In this document: positions 35,696 through 44,785 of the stretch, piece by piece
How the letters are laid out: the number at the start of each line of letters is the position of its first letter
Numbering within the stretch: the first letter of the stretch is position 1
NCBI GenBank assembly: GCA_022800935.1
Contig: JAAWRH010000007.1
Location: forward strand, 43,607-107,606
DNA from: Oscillospiraceae bacterium
GTDB lineage: Bacteria > Bacillota > Clostridia > Oscillospirales > Ruminococcaceae
Direction: 5' to 3'
DNA length: 64,000 nucleotides
The notes under the pieces: model-generated
Told to the model about the DNA's origin: nothing
Databases searched by the model: none
Seen by the model: only the letters and a program-made list of their open reading frames with translations
Program-made: the position numbers and the translations under genes

Positions 35696-35959
35696 ATGTC
35701 CCAAGACGGCGTATTAAGCGTATTCCGGGAGGCGTTGCTCCTTGCTTTAAAGCTGGCGGGGCCGCTTCTGATTGTCAGCATCATCATTGGCCTGGTCATC
35801 GCCATCTTCCAGGCGGCTACCCAGATTCATGAGCAAACCCTCACCTTTGTGCCGAAGGTACTGGTGATTGCGCTCATGCTGCTGGCCATGGGCTCCTGGA
35901 TGATGTCCCTGATGAGGGACTTTTTCGACTATCTATTTCAGCTCATCGCTGCGCTGTAA
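35696..35959 (+). CDS. fliQ: Flagellar export gate protein FliQ
   Basis: FliQ is a small two-helix subunit of the export gate. The 87 residues contain the expected hairpin helices (about 18-40 and 48-70) and the motif AIFQAATQIHEQTLTFVPKV. fliR starts 12 bases after it. AAGAAAGGATG precedes the start by about 10 bases. Confidence 0.97.
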   Translation: MSQDGVLSVFREALLLALKLAGPLLIVSIIIGLVIAIFQAATQIHEQTLTFVPKVLVIALMLLAMGSWMMSLMRDFFDYLFQLIAAL

Positions 35960-35971
35960 AGGGCGGACGCT

Positions 35972-36742
35972 ATGTTGGAGATAAGTAATCTGACTGTCTA
36001 TATCCTGGTTTTTTGCAGGATGACCGGTGTCTTTGCCTTTAACCCGGTATTCAACCGGCGCAATGTGCCCGCCCAAGTGCGGGTAGGATTGATCCTCTGC
36101 CTGACCGTTATGCTTTCCCCAAACGTGAGCTATGTTTCCGCCGCAGTTAATGGCCCCACTGTACAGGTGGTGGTTTCCATGGTGGTGGAGCTGCTGATAG
36201 GGGCGGCGTGCGGGCTGATATTTCTCTTCTTTTACTATCTTCTCTTCTTTGTGGGGGATATGATGGATATGCAGTTCGGTATGTCCATGGCCAGGGTATT
36301 TGACCCAGGCACCAACATCCAGGCCTCCATGTCCGGGAACCTGTTCAATGTGATGTTTATCCTCTACTTTTTTGCTACGGACAGCCACCTTCTGCTGATA
36401 CGTATCTTCGCCTCCTCCTTTGAACTGATTCCGGCGGGGGGCGCGATTCAATGGCAGATGATTTCCCCGTTCCTGATGGAGGCGTTTTTCTCCGCCTTCC
36501 AGATTGTAATTCATCTGGCGCTGCCGTTTATTGCCGCGGAATTTGTGGTGGAGATATCCATGGGCATCCTGATGAAGCTGATACCGCAGATTCATGTCTT
36601 TGTCATCAACATTCAGACAAAGGTACTGCTGGGGCTGTTTATGCTTCTGGTGTTTACCAAGCCCATCACCGATCTGCTCAATAAGTATATGGATGCCATG
36701 ATGCGTACCATTCAGCAGGCGCTCACAGTTCTTTCCGCCTGA
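35972..36742 (+). CDS. fliR: Flagellar export gate protein FliR
   Basis: FliR is the single-copy member of the FliPQR export gate. The 256-residue protein has six hydrophobic helices and the family motif FNRRNVPAQVRVGLILCLTV near residue 27. PQIHVFVINIQTKVLLGLFM near the C-terminus is also conserved. The gene is immediately downstream of fliQ and upstream of flhB. Confidence 0.97.
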   Translation: MLEISNLTVYILVFCRMTGVFAFNPVFNRRNVPAQVRVGLILCLTVMLSPNVSYVSAAVNGPTVQVVVSMVVELLIGAACGLIFLFFYYLLFFVGDMMDMQFGMSMARVFDPGTNIQASMSGNLFNVMFILYFFATDSHLLLIRIFASSFELIPAGGAIQWQMISPFLMEAFFSAFQIVIHLALPFIAAEFVVEISMGILMKLIPQIHVFVINIQTKVLLGLFMLLVFTKPITDLLNKYMDAMMRTIQQALTVLSA

Positions 36743-36797
36743 CATGGCCGGGAACCCCGGCCCAGCAAATATCTTCTGAAAACAAGGGGGGATGAGA

Positions 36798-37871
36798 ATG
36801 GCCGGTGAGAAAACCGAAAAAGCAACACCTAAACGAAAACAGGACGAACGAAAGAAAGGAAATATCTTCCAGAGCCAGGAGGTCGTCACCGTTTTCTCCC
36901 TGCTGATTGTCTTCTACTCCTTTAAGTTTTTGGCCCCCTACATTATGGGGACGCTGGAAAAATGTGTGACCGACTTCTTTACCGTCGCCGCGGTGGTGGA
37001 CGAGGTGTCCCCCTCCAACATCCGGGTGAACTTCTGGAACGCCGCGCTGATTTTTGCCATCACAGCCCTGCCGCTGCTGGTGATAAGCTCGGCGACAGGC
37101 ATCATCTTTTCCGGCATACAAACCCGTTTTTTGGTTACGCCAAAGCTGATGGCGCCTAAGTTCAGCCGCCTCAGCCCCTTACAGGGGTTCAAAAAGATGT
37201 TTTCCATGCGCGGTGTGGTAGAGCTTTTGAAGTCTATCTTAAAAATTGTGGTGCTGGGCATAGTGATTTACAACGTCCTCTCGGAGGAGCTTCCCCTATT
37301 TCCCCGTATGATGGATATGTCGGTAAAGCAGGTGATGGCCTCTACGGGGAATATTGTCATCAACATTGTTCAGAATGCCGCAATTATCTTTGTGTTCCTA
37401 GCTGTGGCCGATTACGGCTACCAGTGGTGGGAATACGAAAAGAATCTGCGGATGAGCAAGCAGGACATCAAGGACGAATACAAGGAAACAGAAGGCGATC
37501 CCCAGATTAAAGGAAAAATCAAGGAACGCCAGCAGCAAATGGCACGGCAGCGCATGATGCAGAGTGTGCCAAGCGCCGACGTGGTTATCCGTAACCCCAC
37601 CCACTTTGCTGTAGCGGTTAAATATGAATCCGGCGTCAACAGCGCTCCGGTGGTCATTGCCAAGGGAGCGGATTTTCTGGCCCGGAAGATTGTGGAAATT
37701 GCGGAACAAAACCAGATTACCATCGTGGAAAACAAGCCCCTGGCAAGGGGATTGTACGCGGCGGTGGACCTTGACCAGGAGATTCCCCAGGAGTTTTTCA
37801 AACCCGTGGCGGAGGTTCTGGCATATGTCTATAATCTGAAGGAAAAGGAAAGGAGAAGGAGGCTGGTTTGA
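36798..37871 (+). CDS. flhB: Export specificity switch protein FlhB
   Basis: FlhB is the membrane protein that switches substrate class after self-cleavage. The 357-residue protein has four membrane helices and the cleavage motif N-P-T-H at residues 266-269 (VIRNPTHFAVAVKYE). The segment EKTEKATPKRKQDERKKGNI is the conserved N-terminus. ATG 36798 is favoured over ATG 36792, which abuts its G-run. flhA follows after three bases, starting with TTG. Confidence 0.97.
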   Translation: MAGEKTEKATPKRKQDERKKGNIFQSQEVVTVFSLLIVFYSFKFLAPYIMGTLEKCVTDFFTVAAVVDEVSPSNIRVNFWNAALIFAITALPLLVISSATGIIFSGIQTRFLVTPKLMAPKFSRLSPLQGFKKMFSMRGVVELLKSILKIVVLGIVIYNVLSEELPLFPRMMDMSVKQVMASTGNIVINIVQNAAIIFVFLAVADYGYQWWEYEKNLRMSKQDIKDEYKETEGDPQIKGKIKERQQQMARQRMMQSVPSADVVIRNPTHFAVAVKYESGVNSAPVVIAKGADFLARKIVEIAEQNQITIVENKPLARGLYAAVDLDQEIPQEFFKPVAEVLAYVYNLKEKERRRRLV

Positions 37872-37874
37872 GTT

Positions 37875-39929
37875 TTGAAGCTATTTAACAATGCGGTTTC
37901 AGCCCTGGTGGTAGCGATTATCTTCCTGCTTATCATTCCGCTGCCTACCTTTGTGCTGGACCTGATGTTTATCATCAACCTGGCGCTGTCTTTCGTCATC
38001 CTTCTCACCACGCTGAACATCAAGGAACCCCTGGAATTTTCCATCTTTCCATCCCTGCTTTTGATGACGACTCTGTTCCGTATTGCATTAAACGTATCCT
38101 CTACCCGTAAAATTCTCACCAACCACGGCGACGCCGGCGCGGTTATCAAGACTTTCGGTGAATTTGTGGTACAGGGAAATGTAATCGTCGGCTTTATCAT
38201 CTTCCTCATTTTGGTTTTGGTACAGTTTATCGTCATCACCAAGGGTTCCGAACGTGTGGCTGAGGTTTCTGCCCGCTTCACCTTGGACGCTATGCCCGGT
38301 AAACAGATGGCCATTGACGCAGACCTCAACTCCGGCGTCATCGACGAGGAACAGGCCCGGAAACGCCGCCTGGATATTCAGAGAAGCTCCGACTTCTTCG
38401 GCTCCATGGACGGTGCTACCAAGTTTGTAAAGGGCGACTCCATCCTCTCCATCATAACCACCTTTGTCAACCTCATCGGGGGCTTCCTGGTGGGTATGAT
38501 CAACGGAGAGGGGTCCATGACGGAACTCCTGCAAATTTACGCTATCTCCACTGTGGGCGACGGACTGATGTCCCAGATTCCCTCCCTGATTATCTCGGTG
38601 GCAACCGGTATGATTGTTACCCATTCCTCCTCCGACTTCAGCCTCAACGACGATGTGACCAAGCAGTTCCTCTCCCAGCCCCGCGTTCTGATGCTGGCGT
38701 CCGGAGCCATGGCCTGCCTGAGCCTGCTGCCGGGATTCCCGGTGGTCCAGGTGCTCACCGTTTCGGTGTTCCTGTTCTCCATGGGACTGCTGCTCTCCCG
38801 CAGGGTAATGCCCAGAGTGGCCGCCGAGGAGACCCCCCAGCTCACCCCCAGCACCGAGCTCACCAGTGAAGCGGAGTTTTACCGAAATATCGACAACGTG
38901 TACGGCCTTCTGAACATTGAACAGGTGGAAATGCAGTTCGGCTACAGCCTGCTGCCCCTTGTGGACGCGGGCAACGGCGGAAGCTTTTTGGACCGCGTGG
39001 TCATGTTCCGAAAGCAGTTTGCCATAGAAATGGGCATGGTGGTTCCCACCGTCAAGCTCACCGACAGCGGCCAGCTCAACCCCAACCAGTACGCGATACG
39101 GCTGAAGGGGGAGGAGGTCGCCAGGGGGGATATCCTGGTGGACCACTTTTTGGCCTTGGCCCCTTCGGAATCGGAGGACGTCATCGACGGCATTGAGACG
39201 GTGGATCCCGCCTTCGGCATTCCCGCCAAGTGGATCAGCGAGGACAAGAAAATCAAGGCGGAAATGTCCGGCTACACCCTGATAGACCCTGTTTCGGTCA
39301 TCATTACCCACCTTTCCGAGATTATCCGGCGGTATGCCTACGAGCTGCTCAACCGCCAGGAGGTCAACAACATGATTGCCAACCTGCGCAAGACCAACGA
39401 GGCGATGGTCAACGACACCATCCCCAACCTGGTTTCGGTGGGGGACCTGCAAAAGGTGCTGTGCAACCTTCTGCGGGAAAACGTGCCGGTGCGGGACCTG
39501 GAGACCATCCTGGAGACCATGGCGGATTACGCTCCTACCATCAAGGACATCGACATGCTCACCGAGTATGTCCGGCAAGCCCTTAAGCGCACCATCTCCC
39601 GCCGCTTTGCGGAGGCCGGGCAGATTAAGGTCATCACCCTGGACGCCAACGTGGAAAACCTAATCATGGGCGCGGTCAAGCGCACCGAGAGCGGTTCCTA
39701 TCTGGCGCTGGATACCAAGACCATACAGAGGATCATCGCCTCCGCCAACCAGGAGCTTTCCAAAATCAAGGACCTGGTACAGAATCCGATTGTGCTGACC
39801 TCCCCCATTGTGCGGGTTTACTTTAAAAAGCTGGTGGACCAGTTCTATCCCGATACCGTCGTTCTCTCCTTCAACGAGGTGGACGGCAATACCCAGATAC
39901 AGGCCCTTGGCGCCATCGCCATTGACTGA
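37875..39929 (+). CDS. flhA: Flagellar export gate protein FlhA
   Basis: FlhA forms the nonameric export ring that docks chaperone-substrate complexes and uses the proton gradient. The 684-residue protein has an N-terminal block of about eight membrane helices, the cytosolic FHIPEP-type loop (RFTLDAMPGKQMAIDADLNS, GVIDEEQARKRR) and a C-terminal domain (VSVILTHLSEI-type region, TIPNLVSVGDLQKVLCNLLR). Start is TTG 37875. In many clostridia flhF and flhG follow; here the sigma factor does. Confidence 0.97.
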   Translation: MKLFNNAVSALVVAIIFLLIIPLPTFVLDLMFIINLALSFVILLTTLNIKEPLEFSIFPSLLLMTTLFRIALNVSSTRKILTNHGDAGAVIKTFGEFVVQGNVIVGFIIFLILVLVQFIVITKGSERVAEVSARFTLDAMPGKQMAIDADLNSGVIDEEQARKRRLDIQRSSDFFGSMDGATKFVKGDSILSIITTFVNLIGGFLVGMINGEGSMTELLQIYAISTVGDGLMSQIPSLIISVATGMIVTHSSSDFSLNDDVTKQFLSQPRVLMLASGAMACLSLLPGFPVVQVLTVSVFLFSMGLLLSRRVMPRVAAEETPQLTPSTELTSEAEFYRNIDNVYGLLNIEQVEMQFGYSLLPLVDAGNGGSFLDRVVMFRKQFAIEMGMVVPTVKLTDSGQLNPNQYAIRLKGEEVARGDILVDHFLALAPSESEDVIDGIETVDPAFGIPAKWISEDKKIKAEMSGYTLIDPVSVIITHLSEIIRRYAYELLNRQEVNNMIANLRKTNEAMVNDTIPNLVSVGDLQKVLCNLLRENVPVRDLETILETMADYAPTIKDIDMLTEYVRQALKRTISRRFAEAGQIKVITLDANVENLIMGAVKRTESGSYLALDTKTIQRIIASANQELSKIKDLVQNPIVLTSPIVRVYFKKLVDQFYPDTVVLSFNEVDGNTQIQALGAIAID

Positions 39930-40049
39930 TAGATGTGAAATTGTACCGCTCCCAGACCCTTTATCCCCCAGCCCCCTGACTCCCCTGGGGTCCTCCCGCG
40001 GCGTGCCGTGGGGAGCCCTGGGAAACCTGGAATGAAAGGAGGAATCCGC

Positions 40050-40847
40050 TTGATAACGGAGGACGCTGCACCTAAAAAGCAGGAGCATTCCCCGGAAGAG
40101 CTTCAGGAGCTCATGATGGAATACAAGCGCACCGGAGATATCCACCTGCGCAACCAACTGGTGCTCCATTACAGCTACATTGCCCAGATGGTTGCGGCCC
40201 AGACCTATACTCTTTCCTCCAACTACGCCCAGGTGGAGGATATCGTCAACGAGGGGATACTGGCTATCATCGACTGCATTGAAAAGTATGACCCGGCCAA
40301 GGGCGCAAGCTTCAAGGCCTACGCCTACAAGCGGGTACAGGGGGCGGTCATTGACTTTGTGCGCAAGCAGGACTGGTTTCCGCGGCGGGTGCGGGTCAAC
40401 GCCAAAAACATCATGGAAGCCCATGACCAGCTCTGCGGAGAGCTCTTCCGCGAACCCACTGACCAGGAAATTGCCGACCGCCTGGGAATGTCCCTGGAGA
40501 CCTACCAGAAGAACAGCGCGGAGGCGGCCAATTCCCTGATCTTCTCCTTTGAGGGTGTGCTGGAGAATATGCTCTCCTCCGATAACCAAACGGATATTTT
40601 CTCCGGTCAGTCCAGCTCTCCGGAGGGGGAGCTGGCCAAAAAGGAGATGCTCCACGTCCTGCGGGAAGCTATCCAGTCCCTCTCGGAGCGGGAACGGCTG
40701 GTGGTTACTCTTTACTACTATGAACATATGAAGCTTTCCAGCATTGCAAAGATTATGGGAATTTCCGATCAGCGGGTTTCCCAGATCAGCTCCAGGGCCA
40801 TCCTGAAGCTGCGCACTGTCATGGAACACTATATGAAAGGAGACTGA
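40050..40847 (+). CDS. sigD: Flagellar/motility RNA polymerase sigma factor (FliA/SigD)
   Basis: This 265-residue group 3 sigma factor directs late flagellar and chemotaxis promoters. Region 2 (IVNEGILAIIDCIEKYDPAK, then GASFKAYAYKRVQGAVIDFV), region 3 (REPTDQEIADRLGMSLETYQ) and region 4 (HMKLSSIAKIMGISDQRVSQ) are all present; region 1 is absent as usual. TTG 40050 is preferred: AAAGGAGG ends 7 bases upstream, whereas the ATG at 40032 lies before that site. An anti-sigma factor FlgM gene is not found in the window. Confidence 0.93.
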   Translation: MITEDAAPKKQEHSPEELQELMMEYKRTGDIHLRNQLVLHYSYIAQMVAAQTYTLSSNYAQVEDIVNEGILAIIDCIEKYDPAKGASFKAYAYKRVQGAVIDFVRKQDWFPRRVRVNAKNIMEAHDQLCGELFREPTDQEIADRLGMSLETYQKNSAEAANSLIFSFEGVLENMLSSDNQTDIFSGQSSSPEGELAKKEMLHVLREAIQSLSERERLVVTLYYYEHMKLSSIAKIMGISDQRVSQISSRAILKLRTVMEHYMKGD

Positions 40848-40853
40848 TTCCCT

Positions 40854-41648
40854 ATGCTTTCAGGCTTTTATACTGCGGCCTCTGGCATTCTCAACCAGCA
40901 GCGGACCTTGAATGTGCTGACCAACAACATCTCCAACGCCAAAACGCCGGGTTTCCGGGCGGAACGGGTGGTCACTGAGACCTTTGACTTTGAGCTGATG
41001 ACTCGAATCGAAAAGGGCAATACCCAGCGCATTGGATTGGATTCTCCCATTCAGCTGGTTCGAGATGTTCCAACTATTTTCGATACCAACTCCCTGGTGG
41101 AGACCGGCTTCCCCATGGATATGGCCATCAACGGCGAGGGGTTTTTTAATATCCAGTCCGATATCCCAGCGGAGGAGGACAACGGCGGCCCCCAGGTGGA
41201 GGGCGGCTCCGGCCCCATTCTTCTCACCCGGTACGGCAGCTTTGCCCTGGACGAGGAGGGATATCTGATTCTCCCCGGCGTGGGGAAGGTGCTGGGACAA
41301 GAGGGACCCATCCAGGTGGACGGCTCCAACTTTGTTGTGGACGGAGAGGGAAAGGTCTTTAACTCTGACGGCACCCAGGTGGGCATCCTCCAGATCACAG
41401 AGCCCAGCGAGGACGCCGAGCTTGACAAGACCAGCAACGGCTTGTACACAATCGCCAACGAAGCCGACAATCCCCCCGCGACGGGCTTCCAGATTGAGCA
41501 GGGGGTCTTGGAGCGGAACAACATTAACGTCAACCAGGAGTACACCCTGGCGATGCAGGCACAGAGGGCGTTCCAGGCGTGCAGCCAGGCGCTGAAGATT
41601 GTGGATCAGATGAACCAGAAGGCATCTACTTCAATAGCATCCCTGTAA
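40854..41648 (+). CDS. flgF: FlgF/FlgG-type flagellar rod protein, first copy
   Basis: This 264-residue rod/hook-basal-body protein belongs to the FlgF/FlgG family (B. subtilis FlhO/FlhP). LSGFYTAASGILNQQRTLNV and LTNNISNAKTPGFRAERVVT are the N-terminal D0 pattern; LERNNINVNQEYTLAMQAQR and FQACSQALKIVDQMNQKAST form the C-terminal helix. MAINGEGFFNI is the shared core. It starts 7 bases after the sigma factor gene. Which of this pair is FlgF and which FlgG cannot be decided from sequence alone. Confidence 0.85.
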   Translation: MLSGFYTAASGILNQQRTLNVLTNNISNAKTPGFRAERVVTETFDFELMTRIEKGNTQRIGLDSPIQLVRDVPTIFDTNSLVETGFPMDMAINGEGFFNIQSDIPAEEDNGGPQVEGGSGPILLTRYGSFALDEEGYLILPGVGKVLGQEGPIQVDGSNFVVDGEGKVFNSDGTQVGILQITEPSEDAELDKTSNGLYTIANEADNPPATGFQIEQGVLERNNINVNQEYTLAMQAQRAFQACSQALKIVDQMNQKASTSIASL

Positions 41649-41705
41649 GCGGCTTCCGGAGACCTCCGGAGGGCACGCAAACAGGAGAAAGGATGATGAA
41701 GGATT

Positions 41706-42470
41706 ATGAATATTGCGTTTCATAACGGCGTATCCGGTCTGATTGGCTACCAGCAGGACCTGGATGTTCTGGCGCACAATATGGCCAATGTCAATACCAA
41801 CGGCTTTAAGGAGTCCAGCAGCGTCTTTGAAGACCTCCTGTACACCGAGATGGACACCAACGCGGAAGATAAGCACCCTACCGGCCACGGAATGCGGATA
41901 CGCAACTTGAATCTGTCGATGGAACAGGGGTCTCCCCGCCAGACCAACAGTCCGCTGGATTTTGCCATCATGGGCGAGGGATTTTTCGCGGTGGAGCGCA
42001 ACGGCCGGGTGGAGTATACCCGCAACGGTTCCTTGAGGATCGGCATGGAGGGCAACGACGGTTATCTTGTGGCCTCCGACGGAGGGTACATGCTGGACAG
42101 CAAGGGACAGCGCATTAAGCTGGACCGGGACAAGGAGACCAATCTGTTTGCCACCGACAACATAGTGGATAAGCTGGGAGTTTATCTTTTTTCCAATCCA
42201 TATGGACTGGAGCAGACCACCCAGAGCAGCTTTGTGCAGACAGCGATTTCCGGCGAGCCCTATATCTATGCGGGCAACGTTAACAAGCGCGGCGAGGATG
42301 GGCAGAATAAAAGTCCCTACACGGTGCTGCAGATGGCGGTAGAGACCTCCAACGTTCACCTGGCTGACCAGATGGTGGGGATGATTGTCACCCAAAGGGC
42401 GTATCAGATGAACGCCAAGATGGTCCAGACGGCTGACCAGCTTGAGGAAATCGTGAACAATCTGCGGTAA
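41706..42470 (+). CDS. flgG: FlgF/FlgG-type flagellar rod protein, second copy
   Basis: A paralogue of the preceding gene, 254 residues: NGVSGLIGYQQDLDVLAHNM, ANVNTNGFKESSSVFEDLLY, AIMGEGFFAVERNGRVEYTR, and the C-terminal LADQMVGMIVTQRAYQMNAK helix. Such pairs assemble the distal rod. AGGAGAAAGGATG precedes it, and an additional ATG lies at 41694 out of frame. The pair ends the large flagellar operon before cheC. Confidence 0.85.
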   Translation: MNIAFHNGVSGLIGYQQDLDVLAHNMANVNTNGFKESSSVFEDLLYTEMDTNAEDKHPTGHGMRIRNLNLSMEQGSPRQTNSPLDFAIMGEGFFAVERNGRVEYTRNGSLRIGMEGNDGYLVASDGGYMLDSKGQRIKLDRDKETNLFATDNIVDKLGVYLFSNPYGLEQTTQSSFVQTAISGEPYIYAGNVNKRGEDGQNKSPYTVLQMAVETSNVHLADQMVGMIVTQRAYQMNAKMVQTADQLEEIVNNLR

Positions 42471-42511
42471 TATTGAGGATGAGTTTGAAGTAAGAAGTAA
42501 GAGGTAAGAAG

Positions 42512-43135
42512 ATGGGCATTAAAGATTACAGCGATTTAAACGACATCCATATGGATGTCCTGCGTGAATTGGGCAATATCGGCTCCGGAAATGCCGCGAC
42601 CTCCCTCTCCAGTATGCTTGCGAAGACGGTGGATATCTCCGTACCTAAGATAAGCGTTTTAGACTACGGGCAGGTTGCGGAACAGCTTGGCGGCCCTGAA
42701 ATGATGTGTGTTGGCCTGATGCTCTCCCTGAGCGGGGATGTGGAGGGAATGCTGATGTTCCTCCTCCAAAAGGATTTTACCCATCTGGTTTTGAACGCGC
42801 TTTTAGGTGAGAGCCTGCAGGACTTTTCGGAAATCAACGAAATGGGCCTTTCCGCCATCAAGGAGATTGCCAATATCATGGCAGCCTCCTATGTCAACGC
42901 AATCTCCTCTATGACAGGCTTGGCGATTAACATTACAGTTCCAGACATCTGCATCGACATGGTTGGTGCTATCCTGAGTGTCCCTGCTATTCATTATGCA
43001 AATATCAGTGACCAGATTATCTACATTGAGGATGAATTCCACAGTATGGAGGAAAACCTCACCAGCCATATTCTGATGATTCCGGATGTCAATTCTCTTG
43101 GAAAGATCATGACGAATCTGGGGATAGAAATATGA
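42512..43135 (+). CDS. cheC: CheY-P phosphatase CheC
   Basis: CheC hydrolyses CheY-P and binds CheD, which it regulates. The 207-residue protein has both phosphatase motifs: RELGNIGSGNAATSLSSMLA and KEIANIMAASYVNAISSMTG, each with E-x-x-N. AAGAGGTAAGAAG precedes the ATG. The last four bases overlap cheD (ATGA), indicating coupling. Confidence 0.96.
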   Translation: MGIKDYSDLNDIHMDVLRELGNIGSGNAATSLSSMLAKTVDISVPKISVLDYGQVAEQLGGPEMMCVGLMLSLSGDVEGMLMFLLQKDFTHLVLNALLGESLQDFSEINEMGLSAIKEIANIMAASYVNAISSMTGLAINITVPDICIDMVGAILSVPAIHYANISDQIIYIEDEFHSMEENLTSHILMIPDVNSLGKIMTNLGIEI

Positions 43136-43617
43136 GCAATATTGTTGTCGGTATTTCTGATTTGAATATCGGTAAAGGTTCTGACGTTCTGGTTACTTAC
43201 GCATTAGGCTCCTGTATTGGCATCTGTATCGTTGACCCGGTAACAAAGGTGGGGGGATTGTCACACATCATGCTTCCCTCCAGCACCTTGAACCCACAGG
43301 GCAATATCAACCCCATGCGTTTTGCCGACACAGCGATCCCCATGCTGCTGCGCAAGATGGAAGCGGCCGGGGCACTTAGGATACGTATGAAGGCGAAAAT
43401 TGCCGGAGGGGCGCAAATGTTCTCCGCCATTGGCAACGGCTCCCTGGCAAATATCGGGGCCAGGAACGTTGAGGCGGTCAAAAGCGCGCTGGCAAAGGAA
43501 AGAATCCCAATCATAGCAGAGGATACAGGAAAAAATTATGGGCGTACAGTACATTTTTCTCCTGGAGACGGAGTGATGCACATTGTCTCCGCCAACAAGG
43601 GAAAATGGGACTGGTGA
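43132..43617 (+). CDS. cheD: Chemoreceptor glutamine deamidase CheD
   Basis: CheD deamidates receptor glutamines and is the target of CheC. The 161-residue sequence contains the catalytic Cys in YALGSCIGICIVD, His in GGLSHIMLPSS and Thr in GRTVHFSPGDG. It is translationally coupled to cheC and followed by a strong terminator; cheB converges on it from the other strand. Confidence 0.97.
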   Translation: MSNIVVGISDLNIGKGSDVLVTYALGSCIGICIVDPVTKVGGLSHIMLPSSTLNPQGNINPMRFADTAIPMLLRKMEAAGALRIRMKAKIAGGAQMFSAIGNGSLANIGARNVEAVKSALAKERIPIIAEDTGKNYGRTVHFSPGDGVMHIVSANKGKWDW

Positions 43618-43631
43618 AAAGCGCCTGTGAC

Positions 43632-43671
43632 AAAAGCCCACAGCATGGAAAGGTCATGCTGTGGGCTTTTT
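43632..43671. terminator. Strong bidirectional terminator between cheD and cheB
   Basis: AAAAGCCCACAGCATG (43632-43647) is perfectly complementary to CATGCTGTGGGCTTTT (43655-43670), with a 7-base loop and a T-run on either strand. Both convergent operons end here. Confidence 0.9.
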
Positions 43672-43724
43672 GCGCTGGAAAACAAATGGGGACGAAAGAA
43701 TATCTTTCATCCCCATAATGCTGC

Positions 43725-44783
43725 TCATATTTTCGTGTTCAAATACCGGATGATTTCTCCGCCAATCTGGTTGAGCGGAAGCTGCTTGGAGATTCCGCCC
43801 AGCTTAAAGGCCTCCATGGGCATGCCATATACAATACAACTGTCTTTATCCTGCCCGATGGTGTACGCTCCTGTGCTGTGCAGCTTGGTAATCCCCTTGG
43901 CCCCATCCGCGCCCATACCAGTGAGGATAACGCCCACCGCGTTTCTTCCGGCGGTTGTAGCCACCGAGTCAAACATCACATCCACCGAAGGACAGTGACC
44001 GCTGACCTTGGGACCGGGCTCGCTGCGGATGAAGTATCCGTTCATGTCCTTGAGCAGCCGCAGATGGTATTCTCCGGCCGCGATGATAATCTTTCCCTGT
44101 TCCACCCGGTCCCCGTTTTCCGCCTCCTTGACATGCATTTTGCAGATGCGGTCCAGGCGCTGGGCGTACATATTGGTGAAAACAGGGGGCATGTGCTGTA
44201 CGATAATAATACCGGGGGTGGTTGCGGGAAGATTCTGCACTACTTCCAGGATGGCCTCAGTCCCTCCTGTGGACGCACCAATGGCGACAATGGTGTTCCG
44301 GGCCGAAAGGGTATTGTTGAAGTTCATCGTCCCCCCCAGAGGGGTGATGGGACGAATCGGCGTGGAGGAAGGGCGGGGTTTGGAGATGTGGGCTTTGGAG
44401 GCAATCTTCACCTTGACTGTCAGGTCGCCGATGAAGTTGTTCATGTCAAAAGCGCCCTTGACCACCGGCTTGCGGACAAAGTCCACCGCGCCCGCCGAAA
44501 GGGCATCCAGCGCGTTGATGGGCAGGGAGCTGACCACCACCACCGGCAGGGGATATTGAGGCATCAGCTTTTTCAGGAACTCAATGCCGTTCATTTTGGG
44601 CATCTCCACGTCCAAGGTGACAACATCCGGTTTGAGCTGCTTTATCTTCTCCATGGCATCCATAGCGTCCATGGCAGTGCCGATAATCTCAATATTCATG
44701 TCCTGGGACAGCCCCAGCTCCAGGGCACGGCGGAAAGTAATGGAATCATCTACAATTAAAACCCTGATTTTGGAAAGCGGCAT
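43725..44783 (-). CDS. cheB: Chemoreceptor methylesterase CheB
   Basis: CheB demethylates and deamidates receptors once phosphorylated. The 352-residue protein has a receiver domain (D12, D13, phospho-acceptor D58 in VVTLDVEMPKMNG) and a methylesterase domain with serine in GASTGGTEA, histidine in IVQHMPP and aspartate in LTGMGADGAKG. It is the last gene of the leftward cheAWRB operon, two bases after cheR. Confidence 0.97.
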   Translation of the reverse strand: MPLSKIRVLIVDDSITFRRALELGLSQDMNIEIIGTAMDAMDAMEKIKQLKPDVVTLDVEMPKMNGIEFLKKLMPQYPLPVVVVSSLPINALDALSAGAVDFVRKPVVKGAFDMNNFIGDLTVKVKIASKAHISKPRPSSTPIRPITPLGGTMNFNNTLSARNTIVAIGASTGGTEAILEVVQNLPATTPGIIIVQHMPPVFTNMYAQRLDRICKMHVKEAENGDRVEQGKIIIAAGEYHLRLLKDMNGYFIRSEPGPKVSGHCPSVDVMFDSVATTAGRNAVGVILTGMGADGAKGITKLHSTGAYTIGQDKDSCIVYGMPMEAFKLGGISKQLPLNQIGGEIIRYLNTKI

Positions 44784-44785
44784 CT

